Shown: piece by piece, positions 51,421 to 64,000 of the stretch | Layout of the letters: each line of letters begins with the position of its first letter | Position numbering within the stretch: position 1 is the stretch's first letter | Assembly (NCBI GenBank): GCA_026929865.2 | Contig: CM049418.1 | Span: 11,044,001-11,108,000, forward strand | Source: Hyperoplus lanceolatus | Lineage: Eukaryota > Chordata > Actinopteri > Uranoscopiformes > Ammodytidae | Direction: 5' to 3' | Length of the DNA: 64,000 bases | Notes under the pieces: model-generated | The model's input: the letters and a program-made list of their open reading frames with translations, nothing else | What the model was told of the DNA's origin: nothing | Databases searched by the model: none | Made by a program: the position numbers and the translations under genes

Positions 51421-52814
51421 GTGGGTATATTGATCAGTGGAAAAGGCAGGTGTTAATAATACAGTTCATATGATTGCTACTACATTTAACACCTTAGCGA
51501 AACAATTCAGACACATTTGACTAAAATGACAGGTAATCACTTAGATCAAACACACACACGGTTGACGGTTTTAAATGGAGTAACTTTCCTGTTAATAATA
51601 AATTAAAGGCACTGTGCAGTTTTTTTAACACTAGAGGCACTATTGAGCAACATTTCTACAAATGGGTCTCATTACTGTGTTGTGGGCAACAAACAATTAA
51701 TGCAAAATGAAGTTGAGTTGTTTTATATTAAAAAAAAGTCACAGTTCACGTTTAACATGAACTGCATTTTGGCCATAAAGTGTGATTTCAAATGGGTGGA
51801 ATATGATCTCGTTGTTTGATCTTGATGTGTTTTTTTTTTTTTTTTGCGGGAAGGAAAAAGCATCAAAGTTGACAGACAGATGGATACGGGAACAGAGACA
51901 ATTGAAGAAAGTGTCTGGGCAGAGTGGCAGAGGCCCTGGAGACACTACAGGTTGACCAATTAATCGTCGCCGCTGAAGTTTGAGTCCTCTGGGGGATTTT
52001 AGGAGTATTTCAAAGAGAGTTGAAGGTTAATGTGCATCCGTGGTGAACACTACAGTTATAAAAAACCTTTTCCTCCACTGGCTACATCCTGAAAAATCAA
52101 TGCTCTCCTTGGCTCACCTCCATTTTACTTCTTTATATCAAAAGATGCTTAACTAGCAAGGTGGTCCGATTCTACAGCCAATAAAAGGTTGCTATACATT
52201 CGCACCTTACTCCCATGGTGATACTATTGAATTTACATTTGGGATGGGAATCGCTTTGAGTTATATATATATTTTTTTTTAATCAGTCTACCGGGTCGTG
52301 CTTGGTTCCTCGAGTCTTCAAAATGGCCACAGTGGGACTAGTGTTAATTCTTAATGATCATGTCTTACACACATTTCGTGGTCTTAGCAACAAGAAGCCC
52401 TCACTTCCACCACCACTCTCCCACTGTCCTGCAGGGAATTCTAGACAGCCGTAACTTCTTCCTCTGCCATCTTTTTAATAAGGCCGGTGGCCAGGGAAAC
52501 AGCCAGCCAGGGAACCACGCGAGAGGCCTTGCTGGGCGAGTCTTGCTCTGGGCATCGTTAGCACAGAGTCCACCCTGGAAGGAGATGGGGACAGAGATGG
52601 AAACATAAGGTAGAAGGAGAGGCAAGGCAGTCATAAAGGAGGCAGGGGAGATGGTGTGGAACGCAGGGAAAGAAGGATGGATTCTATGGAACCATCATTA
52701 TTTATACAGCAACAAGCCAGTGGTGAGACCAGCCGTAATCAGCCCTAATGAGCACTCCCATCATGGCTGCTTGGATTCAAATCACGCTCCACAGCTAGAA
52801 ATGTCCACCGTAAC

Positions 52815-52985
52815 TTAAAGGTGCACCATGCAGTTTCAGGGGAGGGGTAATTGTTTACATTACCTGCCGTTAGTTTCCCAAAACATATTTTCTCTACATG
52901 TAATTGTTAGTATTGAATATGATTATGTTATCATAAATCGAACCAAACTGCAGCTATAACCAACAGTTACTTCAAACAGTGTTAC
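52815..52985 (+). repeat. Dispersed repeat, TTAAAGGTGCA family, copy 2
   Basis: TTAAAGGTGCACCATGCAGTTTCAGGGGAGGGGTAATTGTTTACATT...TTAGTTTCCCAAAACATATTTTC matches copy 1 at 15371 in the same order. Shorter related starts occur at 51603 (TTAAAGGCACTGTGCAG) and, inverted, at 8431-8441. Confidence 0.6.
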
Positions 52986-54553
52986 AGGGATCCAATTTTC
53001 CTGTCCATCTTGTTATCCAATGAAAAGTGTGTACCTCTAAATACACTTTTTAGAGGTTTTGAGTTTTGAGAAAATCCTCCCACCTTGTTAGTTTTCACAT
53101 TGAAGCCTATTTAAAGAACTCCTGACAAGCTGTTATGGTGGTGGACACATGGGTATTGGCTAAGCCAAATGATGTGGCTGTCTCAACGCCTGAGCGGGCC
53201 CGCCATAGTGTTACACTTGGGATTCGAAAAAAAAAAACACAGGCTTTGTTTTCACATTGCTGGCCGGCGAAAAAAAAATGTGGGGGTTGCGACCCATGTC
53301 AAGCGTGTGCACCGAACAATGCCAGAAACAACTGCACACGCACGATAACCATTTTTCGCTGCTTTGTTCTACCTCGGCTGCCAATCTCCCTCTGTAGATC
53401 TATGGCACATTAAAACGCACACACACACAAACGTACACGCACGCACACACACTCCGGCACACACACTCCGGCGGGGGCTCTTTCCCCCTAGTCCAGCAGT
53501 GTTTTCTCAGTAGAGAGCAAAGGAAACAGCATGATCTAAATAGCTCATTAACTTTTGATGACTGGGTCCTTTGGCTGTAAATCTTGAAAGCAAATGGGAG
53601 CCAGACTCCTCATGGCTATTGATTCAGCAACACCCCCCCCCCCCTCTCTCTCTACGAAGGGCTACGAAGGACTCCAAATTATTCATGCCAAAATCAGTGC
53701 ATTCGTTAATGGCTGATTGAGACAGTGTGTGTATTGCTCTGTTTAGGAAGCAGCATTTGTTACACACACCACATAACAGCTGCCGCGTACTGTATTGTCA
53801 CAATGAGACACTACTGCTTACATTGTAGAATATTTAAATGTACTGCCATTGAAGAAGCCTCTACTTCTGAATCTATGTTGCGAAAGCCTACGGGTTTACC
53901 AAAGTGTGATTTTTGTTTCTAACCTCATATTGTTGTTATCAGCCTGTAATGGGGTAAGCTGCTGTCTTTGGGTCGAGTAGATAAGGGAACATAGGAAGAG
54001 ATGGTCAGTGAACTCTGATGCAACACACCTGAGCGATGCTACAAGAGCCAAAAAATAGAGATTGGAAATTGGTGCCCCCATAGAGATTATAATGGGCATG
54101 TGCGCTTTGCTTGGTTTGTTGTGTAGCAATTTGGGACCTTTTACCAAATACAAATATGACCAGAACTACACCAGGACAGGAGTGGGGCCTGTCAGAAAAC
54201 AAAAGATCATTTTCTGTAATCATCTTGCTACCTCTCACAATTAAACCTTTTTGGAGAGCTACCAACACCCCTTACCAGTACTGTCGCAGCTGTCGCTAAC
54301 CACCCTGCATCCACATTTGACTTTCAACAGCTCCGCATCTTGGACCGCTCCATCCGAACCGGCTGGCACGGCAAGCCCCTACCAGTCGCGGCCCGGACAA
54401 TGAGCCTGATGTTCAGGTCATTTGCATGGGACGGGTGAGGGCGGGAGGGAGTGCGGGGAATTTAATGCTTTTGTTGGAATACCAAACGGAAGTGGTATGT
54501 AAATTTGGATTAAGCGGATAAGGCCGCTGTCGGCTTCAATAAGTATTGTTGCC

Positions 54554-54556
<3 letters not shown>

Positions 54557-54645
<89 letters not shown>
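54557..54645. repeat. (GT)n microsatellite
   Basis: 89 bp, perfect. Confidence 0.97.
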
Positions 54646-54646
<1 letters not shown>

Positions 54647-57600
54647 AGTTGAGTTTGCATGTGTGCCAGGCAGCCCGATGGCTTTAGGCTGAAGACATGC
54701 ATATAAATGAACTCTTTACCTGCAAACTACCGCTTCAATTAAAGGCTTGCACTCAAGGCTGCTCCTAACTTCTGTGTGTGCTTCCATAAGCCATACCTAA
54801 GTGTGTGTTTGGTGCCAGCCTGCCTGCCTGCACTAAACATATGTCTGTCTGTATACGCCCCAAAGGGAAAGACCAATCCACACTTCTTCTTTTTTTTAAT
54901 GGCACCTTAAACCACTTAATGACTGCGGGCTGACAGGCTCGGTGTCCGGCGATGATAGTGCCGCTCTGTGACTCAACGTATATCTTGCGTTGGCGGGTTT
55001 TTTCGGGCGTCACGTTTGCGAGAAAGGCCCAGGGACCGAGGAAAGGCACTGATAAGGTTGGATGGGGAGTGGGGGGCTGGCCATGTGGACTAGAGGGTCA
55101 GTGCAGCGGAGAGATAGGGGCCAGCTACATGGCAAAAGCAAGCCAGGCGTGACCACTCTCTCGCTCTTTCACTCATCCGCCTTTCCTTCCCTTTTTTCTG
55201 TATCCACTCCACCCCTCCGGTCATCCCCAATACGGTCCTGTTATCTCGCACAGCACTGATGGAAGCTGTGTGTGTGTGTGTGCGCATTGTCTGAATGTTT
55301 GTGTGGCATTCTGGTGAATGCTTGTCAAAATCAGTGAATATGTCCCTCACAATCTGAGTGTTACTTGTTCGTATACTGTGGGTGTGCTGAAAATAAATGC
55401 ATTCTGGTTCATTTTCCCGCTAATTTATGGTGGAAATCTCTTTGTCTATGTACAGGAAAAGACACAATTCACTTACCTGGTGAAACAATGAATGATGAGT
55501 GTGTGCCTTTACTCGCATTTGTGATCCTATATGTGTATGAATGTGTGCAATGTCGGCCTGTCTGTTCTGTCATCCCTGTGTGTTCGAATTCTCCAAACAC
55601 CTTTTTTCAGCCTCTATTCACTATTGAGGGTCCGCAACCGGCAACAGCACAGCAGAGCCGTCTTTTCAGCACCGAGAAAAAAGTAAGGATGAGACGAGTT
55701 GAAGGTAAAGCCCCCCCCCGCATCGATTTTATACCCACTCTCCTTCTCTGCTGCTTCTTGAATATAAATGACGGGCGCTTCAACCCACTCCTCTCAGCAA
55801 GGGGCTCCCAGAATCCTTAGCAATATCATAGTGAGGATCCCCTCCTCTCCCCCACCCCCTCGTTTTCTAAGCTTTACCCCAACCTGCTAGACCCAGTCAT
55901 CACAGCCTCATCACCCAAACTCATTCTGACGCCCCAAGAGGGAGGCAAACTAAGAGAGAATTTGATCTGTGGGAGCGAGCTCTCTAATCTTTCCAATGGG
56001 GCAAGGGGACACTTACTGTACAACTCAGTCAATCTCCCAGTGGTGGCGGGCGGCTTTGATTCTCTCTCTCCTCCGTTCTTGCTGATTTCGCATAATCAAA
56101 ACGGTAATGAGGTTGAGTGCGGTGTGCTGGCGTTGCCCCATGCATAGCTGGTGTGTTAAAGGGGGGCCTGCGAGGCGAGGGAGGTTTTTAGTTAAGAGGA
56201 AGGTGGAGGAAAAAAGGTCTGTAGCCCCCCCCCCCTCACCCCCCACCACCACCCCCTTACTTTGCGAGCACCATTTGTTGGAAACACAATTACACAGGCG
56301 CACAGGAGCATACCGGGCCCAACAATGATTTCTCCATTCTCCAGCCAGTGGAGCAGCTAATTTCCTTCAGCGGCTAAGTACTTATAGATTGGCCTGTAAC
56401 AGAAGCCGGGCGACAATAGTGCTGAGCCCGACGGACGGACGAGGGAGCCAATGTTTTGCATGATTTGTTTGTGCCTCATATCAGACCTACAGCGTAAAAG
56501 CTTGTTCTCGCTCAGTGGGGGGCTACATTACAGTACACTCTGTAGCTGGTAAACATCCAGGTTTGATTGGATGAAGAATAGCTGTTTGCGCTGTATGCAC
56601 CGATACCTGAACGAGAGCTACGGGGGATGGATGTGATGACAGGAAAACAGGAATAGAATGTCATCCAGTACAACCACAAAGGCTGTTATACTATTTTTTT
56701 CGGGGGTCGCTGGCAACAACCAGACAACAGTTTTCAGTGCATGAAATCAGGGGGTGACATTTTTTCTTTGTACTTTTACATTACATTAACCTTAAAACGT
56801 GACATAAAAAGTGTTTGCAGACACATGCTTTACATTGGGCATTGTTAGAGATCAGACTACACAACTTCACACAGAGTAGTTCAATTTCTTTCTAGCTATG
56901 TTTTCAACCTACTAAACCGAGTTAATGCACTGGAATGGGGACACTTTTCATTGATTCGTTGTCATAGGGTTATTGTTTCTTTTTGTGTGACGACGAACAT
57001 ATTGAAATCTGAATGAGAAAAGTGTCCTGATCTGGGAAAAACAATCATGTTGCGGGCTCTATACCAATGAATCTACTTACGCCTTTTAGGATAACACACT
57101 GATGTATTTAATGACTGAATAAAGGGACCTGATAATGTTCAGATGCAGCCAAATCAGTAGAAACAGCAAAGTGTGTGTGTGCATGCGTGCGTGTGCAAGC
57201 GCTTGCCATAACACAAGTGCAAGGCGTCACACTGACAGTGGACACGGGGTGACGGAGCACTGCAAGCTCCCTGACAGACTCTGCGGGGGGCATCGTTTAC
57301 CCATCTTGCAGCAGTGTGGAAAGCATAAGGCATCATCGCCGGTCGTGTCATTAACCCTTTACGTGTGGCTGCGTCTCAACAGGCCCACCACGCAGCTGCA
57401 TTTCATTTCCACCTCCATATAGGCACTGTAGTGAAGCCAATTTATTGCACTTCAATACGTGTGACACTTGTTCTGGGGGCAACCAACATGACACAGGTCA
57501 GTTGTTGATTAATTGAAAGTATCAGGAGAGGTATCCAACCAATTTCTGGCCTGATTGTTGTTTGTGTTGCCCTCTACAATGGCAAATTGTGTTATCCCAA

Positions 57601-57918
57601 TTTTTACTTAAAGGAATACTTCACCCATACGGAACCAGCGTTCTATCATTATAAAATAACTATTATAATATAATGAATGACGTTTTTCTTCCCTCGATCT
57701 TCCCTTAGTCTTCCCTTGGCCCAGCTGTCCTGTTAATATAACCCTTACTGTGATGGCACAAGAAGGAAACTGTAGGGTTAGACAGTGAGACCATAAAACA
57801 CTCTTTCTGCCTTTTCTCAGGCTAAAATGATCCGATTTAATTCTTGTTTGCACATTTATACTAAATAGGATCTCAGAGTTCAATACACCTTCATATTCCA
57901 ACCGGTGAAGTAGGCCTT

Positions 57919-57944
57919 TAATAATAATAATAATAATAATAATA
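57919..57944. repeat. (TAA)n trinucleotide tract
   Basis: About eight AAT units. Confidence 0.95.
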
Positions 57945-58427
57945 TACAGTATATATATTTTATAAAGTTTTTAACTTTAAAAATAGTTTGTGGTTTAACC
58001 AGAAGGATTGTAAGATAATGTAATTAGTAGAGATTAATACAAAAATGTCATAGTCTTTTTTACACTGTCAGAATGCAACAAACGTGCCTGAGTAGAATTG
58101 TTTTTGCACAAATAAACATTTAATGACAGTGTACAATTGAAAATGTTGAATATCAAATTGCTTTGGGTGTCATCGGTTGTGCAGTTTTTGCTGGCTGCTG
58201 CTTTCTGAAACATTGTGATGAGTTCTGGATGAAACGTGCTATTTGCAATTAAAAAAAAAACTGACTACCTTGACGGCACTAAGAGGATTTATACAAGCCT
58301 ACAACACACACGCACACAACACACACACGCACACACACAAACACACACACACACACACAGTCCAACCTACCCCACTGACCTGCTTTTTCAACACAGCAAA
58401 TGTCTCTCTCTCTCTCTCTCTCCCTTC

Positions 58428-58585
<158 letters not shown>

Positions 58586-58705
58586 GGGGGTGAGAAAAGC
58601 AAAGGAGAGGTCTTGTGGGTGCTCATCACACACACTTGACAGAAGCAGTGCTTGTGGCAAGGAGGGGCTACATGATATATGAAGATGGCCACTTTGAGCC
58701 TGCCA

Positions 58706-58751
<46 letters not shown>

Positions 58752-59984
58752 CTCATCAACCCCCTGCCCTCCAACCAGCTCTTGAGACACTGATGGTGAC
58801 ATTTATGGAACACATGCAGACTGAAGCCTCTTAAATATTCATGTCTCGTCTGTGTCGCCGTGTGCCTCACAGACAGTGTGTGTGTGTGTTCTTGCATCTA
58901 TACGTTGGCAGACAGATGTCAGCCAGGGCTCAAGGTTGTGTTTGCGCTTTGGCCGCCTATCCGTACACCATTGTACACTCACACAGTGCAGCTGTGAATG
59001 CATTATCGTCCTACATTTGAACTGTCAGCCTCCGTCCGTTCTTAACACTGTGTCAACAGCGGATCAAATCAAACTCTGAATCGCACTACTACAGCGGCAG
59101 CCATTTTGAACACACATCACACACACACAGTGTACTGGAGAAAAGTCCTCACCGGAGAATGATACTTTAACTGTAGTCCTTAGTATGATTTATACAGAAT
59201 ATACCAAATCAGTGAAGTTAATTTGTTTGAAAAGTACAATATAAGGCATAAAAGTCACCCACAGTTAGAGGTATGAACACAAACCAGAGGAGAACCAACC
59301 ATCCACAAGAGGGGATGAAGAAGAAAATGAAACAGAAAGAAAACAAATGACATACATCAAGGCAATTGCAGTCCCACTCACACCCCGACTGCTGTATATG
59401 TTCCTACTTATATTCCCTCTATTTTCAGTGCAATTTTGGTAAACACAGGCTGTTGTTATGACCCACACACACACACCACTATCAAAGTGAACCCTTCTGA
59501 GAGAATCACATACGCGTCAGCTGCAATTTAACATGTTGCAGGGACTTGGAGACGGCCAAACAGCTGATGGCTTTGGGTATGAATACCACCCCTCCGCTAA
59601 AAACTTGCTTGCTCTTCCCAAAAAACAAAATTTTTGGGTCCATCCCTCAAGCTCCATCTCAATGCTGTAATGCACGTTTGGAGTGTCCGGGCCTATTTGC
59701 CGTTATAACACTTGAATTTAATCAGGGGATAGGGGCACTTTGAGAGTGTTTGGAGAAAGCACTTGTGCCCACAGGCAATCAACACCTCATCACAGGCTCC
59801 CCCTCTCGTGTGGAGAGACCAGGGCCTGCATTGAAGTGCACCATTTTCACCTCCTTGTATGTTTTTGTCTCACTCCTTTTCTCTCTCTCTCTTTTTTTTT
59901 GGCACCCTTTGTTGTGCTGCTCTTGTCTTTTTATCGCGTGTCACTCCATTCTTGTCAACACATTCTCTATTTTCGCGCGACAGA

Positions 59985-61985
59985 GACAACAACTATTTTG
60001 TTGCACCCTTTGTTAACATACCACAGCAAATGGCCGAAGCTTTTAATACTTATTTTATAAATTCTGTAACAAATTTAACAAAGGACGGAAAAGGACAAGC
60101 TTTTACCACATCTCCAGTAAACACATGTGCTCCTGTTTTTGAAATACATGCAGCATCACAGGGGGATGTTGATAGGATCATTTGTAGACTGAAAAACTCT
60201 AGAGCCAAAGATGCATTTGGTATGGATACGGTCTTTTACAAGGAACATAAACAGTCACTCATTGAACCAATCACCAACATTATAAATCAATCCATAACAG
60301 AAGGTGTCTTTCCAAACTCTTGGAAATGCTCTGTAATCACACCGATCTATAAAGCTGGGGAACCCACAGAAACAAGTAACTATAGGCCAATTAGTATTCT
60401 TCCAGTTGTCTCCAAAATAATAGAAAAACATATAATAGAGCAACTTGTGGCACATCTTGACAATAGCCCATTTTATCTCCACCCAATGCAGTTTGGCTTT
60501 AGAAAACACCACTCAACTGAAACCGCCATTTGTTATTTTGTGGAGAACATAAAATTGAGCATAGATAAAGGGGGGTCATTGGAGCAGTGTTTCTTGACTT
60601 GAGAAAAGCGTTTGACACTGTCAACCATGAGATACTAATGGCAAAATTGTCTGCTTTTAATATTTCTTCACGTACTGCACAATGGATGAGATCATATCTT
60701 GAGGAGCGAAAGCAGTGTGTCAGATTGCAAAATACAATATCTGATACCTGTGAGAACAACTTAGGTGTGCCTCAAGGGTCAATATTAGGGCCACTGTTAT
60801 TTAGTATTTATATAAATGATATGCCAAACATCTGTCCATCTAATGTGCAATGCCAACTGTATGCTGATGACGCAGTTATCTATGTTCATGCAAAAAATAC
60901 AGAGCAACCTCACAAACTGACAGCTGCAATGGACAGTGTTTCAGAATATCTAGAGCGCTCCCAACTGGTTCTTAACCTAACTAAAACAGTCTGCATGTTT
61001 TTCTCAAAGAAGGCCTGTGACAAAAATACAGATTCCATGGTATCAATACAGGGCCAAAAACTTACAGTGGTCCAGGAATTCAAGTATTTAGGTGTTGTTA
61101 TCGATTCACAATTAAATTTTAAGCAACAAGTAAAAAAAACAGTAAACAGAATGAAATTTAATTTATCCAACTTCAGATACATTAGAGAAAATATGCCATT
61201 TGATTCAGCAAAACTATATTTTAATTCAATGATTATACCTCATATGACATACTGCATGACAAGCTGGGCATTGGCATGCAAGACCACATTAACATCTGTG
61301 GAAACAGTATACAAACAAGCCATTAAGAGTTTAGATAAAAAACCGAAAACCTATCACCACTGCAATATCTTAAAGAAGCACGATTTACTGAGTTGGCAAA
61401 ACATGATCAAGTATGCAGACTGCACCCTGGTTTTTAAAATTCTCAACAGACTCGCCCCAGCACCATTGCAAACATTTATACAAAAAATGAAAGTAGATCC
61501 ACCAGGGCAACTCTCGAGGTGACTGTATTGTTCCTTTTAGAAAAAGTGCCTATGGACAGGCTGTATTTTCATACCGTGCAACTCATACCTGGAACACACT
61601 ACCCGCTGCTCTACGTGAGCTTCCCACTCTTGGCTCTTTTAAAAAATGTCTTAAAGTATGGCTGCTGGAATCTCAAAACTGTTCACACAATCTATCATAG
61701 ATTTTAAATTAAATTAAATTTTAATTTTATTTTTTAACATTATTTGAATAATTGTTTTTACTCACTTGTTCTGTCGGTTGCATTTTTTATTTTATTTTTT
61801 CTGTTGTCTGATTGTCTGTTTTTATTTATGAGTACACGCATATGTTTGTTTCATGTGATTGGTGTCGACCAATCAAGGGACAAAGGATGCAAATTAGCAC
61901 TTGCTAAAATCCTGTATATTTACATGTAAATGTCTATTAATATGCAATGTCCCTTTAAATAAACTTAAACTTAAACTTAAACTTA
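59985..61985 (+). mobile_element. 5'-truncated LINE (non-LTR retrotransposon, CR1/L2/Jockey-like)
   Basis: About 2 kb copy keeping the reverse transcriptase domain, the C-terminal region and the 3' UTR. It ends in a short tandem tail of (CTTAAA)n at about 61959-61984 after AATGTCCCTTTAAATAAA. Short tandem tails instead of poly(A) are typical of CR1/L2-type elements; clade assignment is inference. The 5' part (endonuclease domain, ORF1) is missing. The 5' junction is placed only roughly, near 59985, and no target duplication was found. It is antisense to klf7 and about 28 kb upstream of it. Confidence 0.88.
60030..61700 (+). pseudogene. LINE reverse transcriptase, truncated and frameshifted
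   Basis: Reads from MAEAFNTYFINSV to a stop at 61698-61700 through three frame segments. Visible RT blocks in order: TPIYKAGEPTETSNYRPISI, QFGFRKHHSTETAI, motif A FLDLRKAFDTVNH, motif B GVPQGSILGPLLF and motif C YADD at 60860-60871, so the catalytic aspartates are kept. Frame break 1 lies at the G-run 60570-60575, where the frame moves as if one base were lost. Break 2 lies just before SRGDCIVPF at about 61490-61515 and moves the frame back, so the last segment (from 61521) is in the original frame. The C-terminal block with TWNTLPAALRELP is typical of fish LINEs. Without the endonuclease region and with two breaks, the copy is dead. Break 1 in a homopolymer could also be a sequencing error. 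Confidence 0.9.
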
Positions 61986-62766
61986 CCTTTGGTTTACATA
62001 GGCCGACAGGTTTGCAAAGCCCAGGCTGTGCATTAACACTAGATTTGCTTTTTTTCACAGATTATTACAAAAAAAGTGATTTTGTCAACAAGCTTTCTCC
62101 AGAAGTTTACTGTATCAAACCTGGGCTCCAGACTTAAGATTTCCCGTCACGTCTGCATGGGGAATTATCCACGCCCACGCACATTGATCTGCTTCCGCGA
62201 CTTAACAGAAGGAATGGAAGATGCCTGCCTCCCTGTGAATACTGCTTCCACCTGTTTGCCCCCACCATGCCCGTCAAGAGAGACAGACATAGGTGAGATA
62301 TAGAGAAGAAAGGATACGTAACACACACACACACACACACACTAATGATGTTGTCAAGACAGCCCCTCTGCTCTTTGAACACACTCCCAGTTGTGTTTTT
62401 GGTGTGGAGCGACACACACACACACACACACTTGTGGACTAACACATCATTGTATTAGACAGGCACTCCATCACTGTCAAGTGGCAAATTTGGAAGGAGA
62501 GGCGGCTTCCTGCAGTTGCAACAAATCTCAAAAAGCCCTTTTGTGTATGTCAGTCTCGGTAGTCTTTTCATTTTTGATGTTGATGGCATAGAGGGAAGCA
62601 ACACCATCAGACTGAACAGCATTTCTTTTCATCTTGCAGACGGATAAAGGAAGACAAACAAAACCGGTTAGGTTTCTCCTCCGTCACATGGTCCCCAATT
62701 TATTTACAGACATAGGCGCAGTAGATTTGAGGGGGGATGTGGGGGTTATATTTCCCCCTCAATATT

Positions 62767-62793
62767 TATATTTATATATATATATATATATTG
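62767..62793. repeat. (TA)n tract
   Basis: TTTATATTTATATATATATATATATATTG. Confidence 0.9.
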
Positions 62794-62893
62794 TATATTC
62801 TTCATACCTATAACTAAACTAATAGATTTGTTGTTGTTGAGAATAACATGATTCCTTAAAAAAAACACCACACCTCCCAAAGCCTGTGTAATG

Positions 62894-63086
62894 TGTTTTT
62901 TTTTGTTTGCTTTTTAGATTTTTGTTGGCATTGTTATGCTTTATTGACAGTGTAGAGACAGAGTTGAAATGGGGCAGAGAGGGGAGTAACATGCAGAGGA
63001 CGACCGCAGGCTGGAATTGAACCCGGGTCCGCTGCTGGCCGAGGCCCATGGGGAGGACGGCCTACCAACTGAGCTATGGGCGCCCC
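62894..63086 (-). mobile_element. tRNA-derived SINE
   Basis: On the minus strand it starts GGGGGCGCCCATAGCTCAGTTGG. A box A-like TAGCTCAGTTGGTAGG lies at 63061-63076 and a box B-like GGGTTCAATTCC at 63013-63024, the layout of an internal RNA polymerase III promoter. The sequence after box B does not pair with the 5' end to form an acceptor stem, so it is not a true tRNA. The body continues with CTGCATGTTACTCCCC and an AATAAA-containing tail (62940-62945) into A-rich DNA. The 3' end is approximate, and no clear target duplication was found. Confidence 0.8.
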
Positions 63087-63540
63087 CTATTATGTTTTGA
63101 ATGCGCAGAAAGTTTTGACCCGTCCTCTCAATGTGTGTTCCCCAATGTTGGAAGCAAACCTGCTTTTTATTTGCATTCATTTGATTAAAAAACCCGCCGC
63201 ATGAACAACATTTTTCCATAATACTTACACCGTTCCAGCGAGCTTATAGAGCACAAGTTTTGCACCTCCATGGCTCTGGGTGTAATGTTATTCATGGCCT
63301 CCCCTGACTGACACATTAATCAAAAGCACAATCTGCTGTTATCCGACATGATCAAAAGCGCACGGCTCCTCGTGTCAAATGCCCCGACCGCTTAATGTAG
63401 ATTTTATAGTTTAATAGTGGCACCCGGGACGGGGGACAAGTAAACACAGAATCAGTCACCATGATGGCGAACAGCCCCGCGCCATCATTGGCTATAGTAG
63501 TGGTGGTTGTCTAACTCACGGCCCGAGGAGCTTGGAACCT

Positions 63541-63555
63541 GTGTGTGTGTGTGTG

Positions 63556-63592
<37 letters not shown>
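63541..63592. repeat. (GT)n microsatellite
   Basis: 52 bp with one GC interruption. Smaller CA tracts lie at 62323-62341 and 62411-62431. Confidence 0.95.
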
Positions 63593-63593
<1 letters not shown>

Positions 63594-63737
63594 GGACTGT
63601 GTACGCCTGAGCGCATGTGGGTTCTCTCCTGTGTTTGTGGTGTTGACATCAATATGTAATGTGTCTCGTAAAAATGACCTTCGGCTTTCCCTACCACTGC
63701 TGCTACTATACTCCTTTATGCTACAAATACCTTAAAA

Positions 63738-63795
63738 GGTGGAGTCCACGATTCTGGAGAAATGCTTGTTGTCAAAATCACTTGTTGTCAAATGT
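63738..63795 (+). repeat. Dispersed repeat core GGAGTC..GATTCTGGAGAAATGC, copy 3
   Basis: GGTGGAGTCCACGATTCTGGAGAAATGCTTGTTGTCAAAATCA, preceded by TTAAAA. CTTGTTGTCAAA is repeated again immediately downstream. Confidence 0.6.
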
Positions 63796-64000
63796 TGGGA
63801 TCATGTGGACAAGCTTCAACACCACAACTATGGAACACTATTTGAAGCTACATTGTGTCAGTCACTGTAATACGTTTTGACTCTTAAGTGGATTTGAGTC
63901 TGTTTCCGATGTACAGAACAGGTTTGAATGTAGTTTTAAAACCTTTTGTTAAGCAACTGATAAAACAAACTCCTTTCTTTATACTACCTCATTCTAATTA

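Larger units (their letters stand above)
61986..64000. other. Right-end flank: SINE, small repeats, no gene
   Basis: Apart from the SINE (62894-63086), CA/GT tracts, the TA tract and the dispersed repeat at 63738, I see no gene. The stretch 62700-62760 (ATAGGCGCAG...GGGGGATG...CCCCCTC) may be a decayed transposon fragment. Confidence 0.55.

Noticed and set aside
63000..63086. A true tRNA gene on the minus strand
   Set aside because: Box A and box B are present but there is no 3' acceptor strand complementary to the 5' end, and the sequence continues into a SINE body.

Overview
The window looks like a piece of a teleost (ray-finned fish) nuclear genome. It has split coding exons with GT/AG splice sites, very dense (AC)n/(GT)n and (AG)n microsatellites, a tRNA-derived SINE, LINE copies and short inverted-repeat DNA elements. 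The exact species cannot be read from the sequence.

Only one cellular protein-coding gene can be supported: a Kruppel-like factor of the KLF6/KLF7 group, called klf7, on the minus strand. Exon 1 (31643-31744) encodes the first 34 residues. Exon 2 (8848-9514) encodes residues 35-256 plus the first base of codon 257, and ends just after zinc finger 1. Intron 1 is complete at 22,128 bp. Fingers 2 and 3 are not in the window and must lie beyond its left edge, so the first 8.8 kb is part of intron 2. The promoter side of the gene runs to the right from about 31.75 kb, and a (GT)n tract of about 105 bp sits about 420 bp upstream of the start codon.

Layout: 1-8.85 kb is intron 2, dominated by a G-rich minisatellite of about 81 units (864-3820). 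8.85-9.51 kb is exon 2. 9.5-31.6 kb is intron 1, with a non-autonomous hAT-type element whose 8-bp target duplication is still visible (9789-10427), many microsatellites, several of them in inverted GT/AC pairs, and small dispersed repeats. 31.6-32.2 kb is exon 1, 5' UTR and promoter. 32.2-60 kb is upstream DNA with no recognisable gene, but with MITE-like elements, LINE 3' ends and a perfect 15-bp hairpin. 60.0-62.0 kb is a 5'-truncated, twice-frameshifted LINE carrying a reverse transcriptase domain. 62-64 kb holds a tRNA-derived SINE and one more dispersed repeat copy.

Most long open frames here are products of repeats rather than genes. The largest, 1010 codons on the minus strand, is the minisatellite itself. 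No prokaryotic-style system, CRISPR array, rRNA or true tRNA was seen. The observations most worth a second look are the minisatellite's internal structure, the hAT element with its target duplication, a TTAA-flanked MITE family with three copies, the inverted GT/AC pairs transcribed within klf7, and two strong local inverted repeats.
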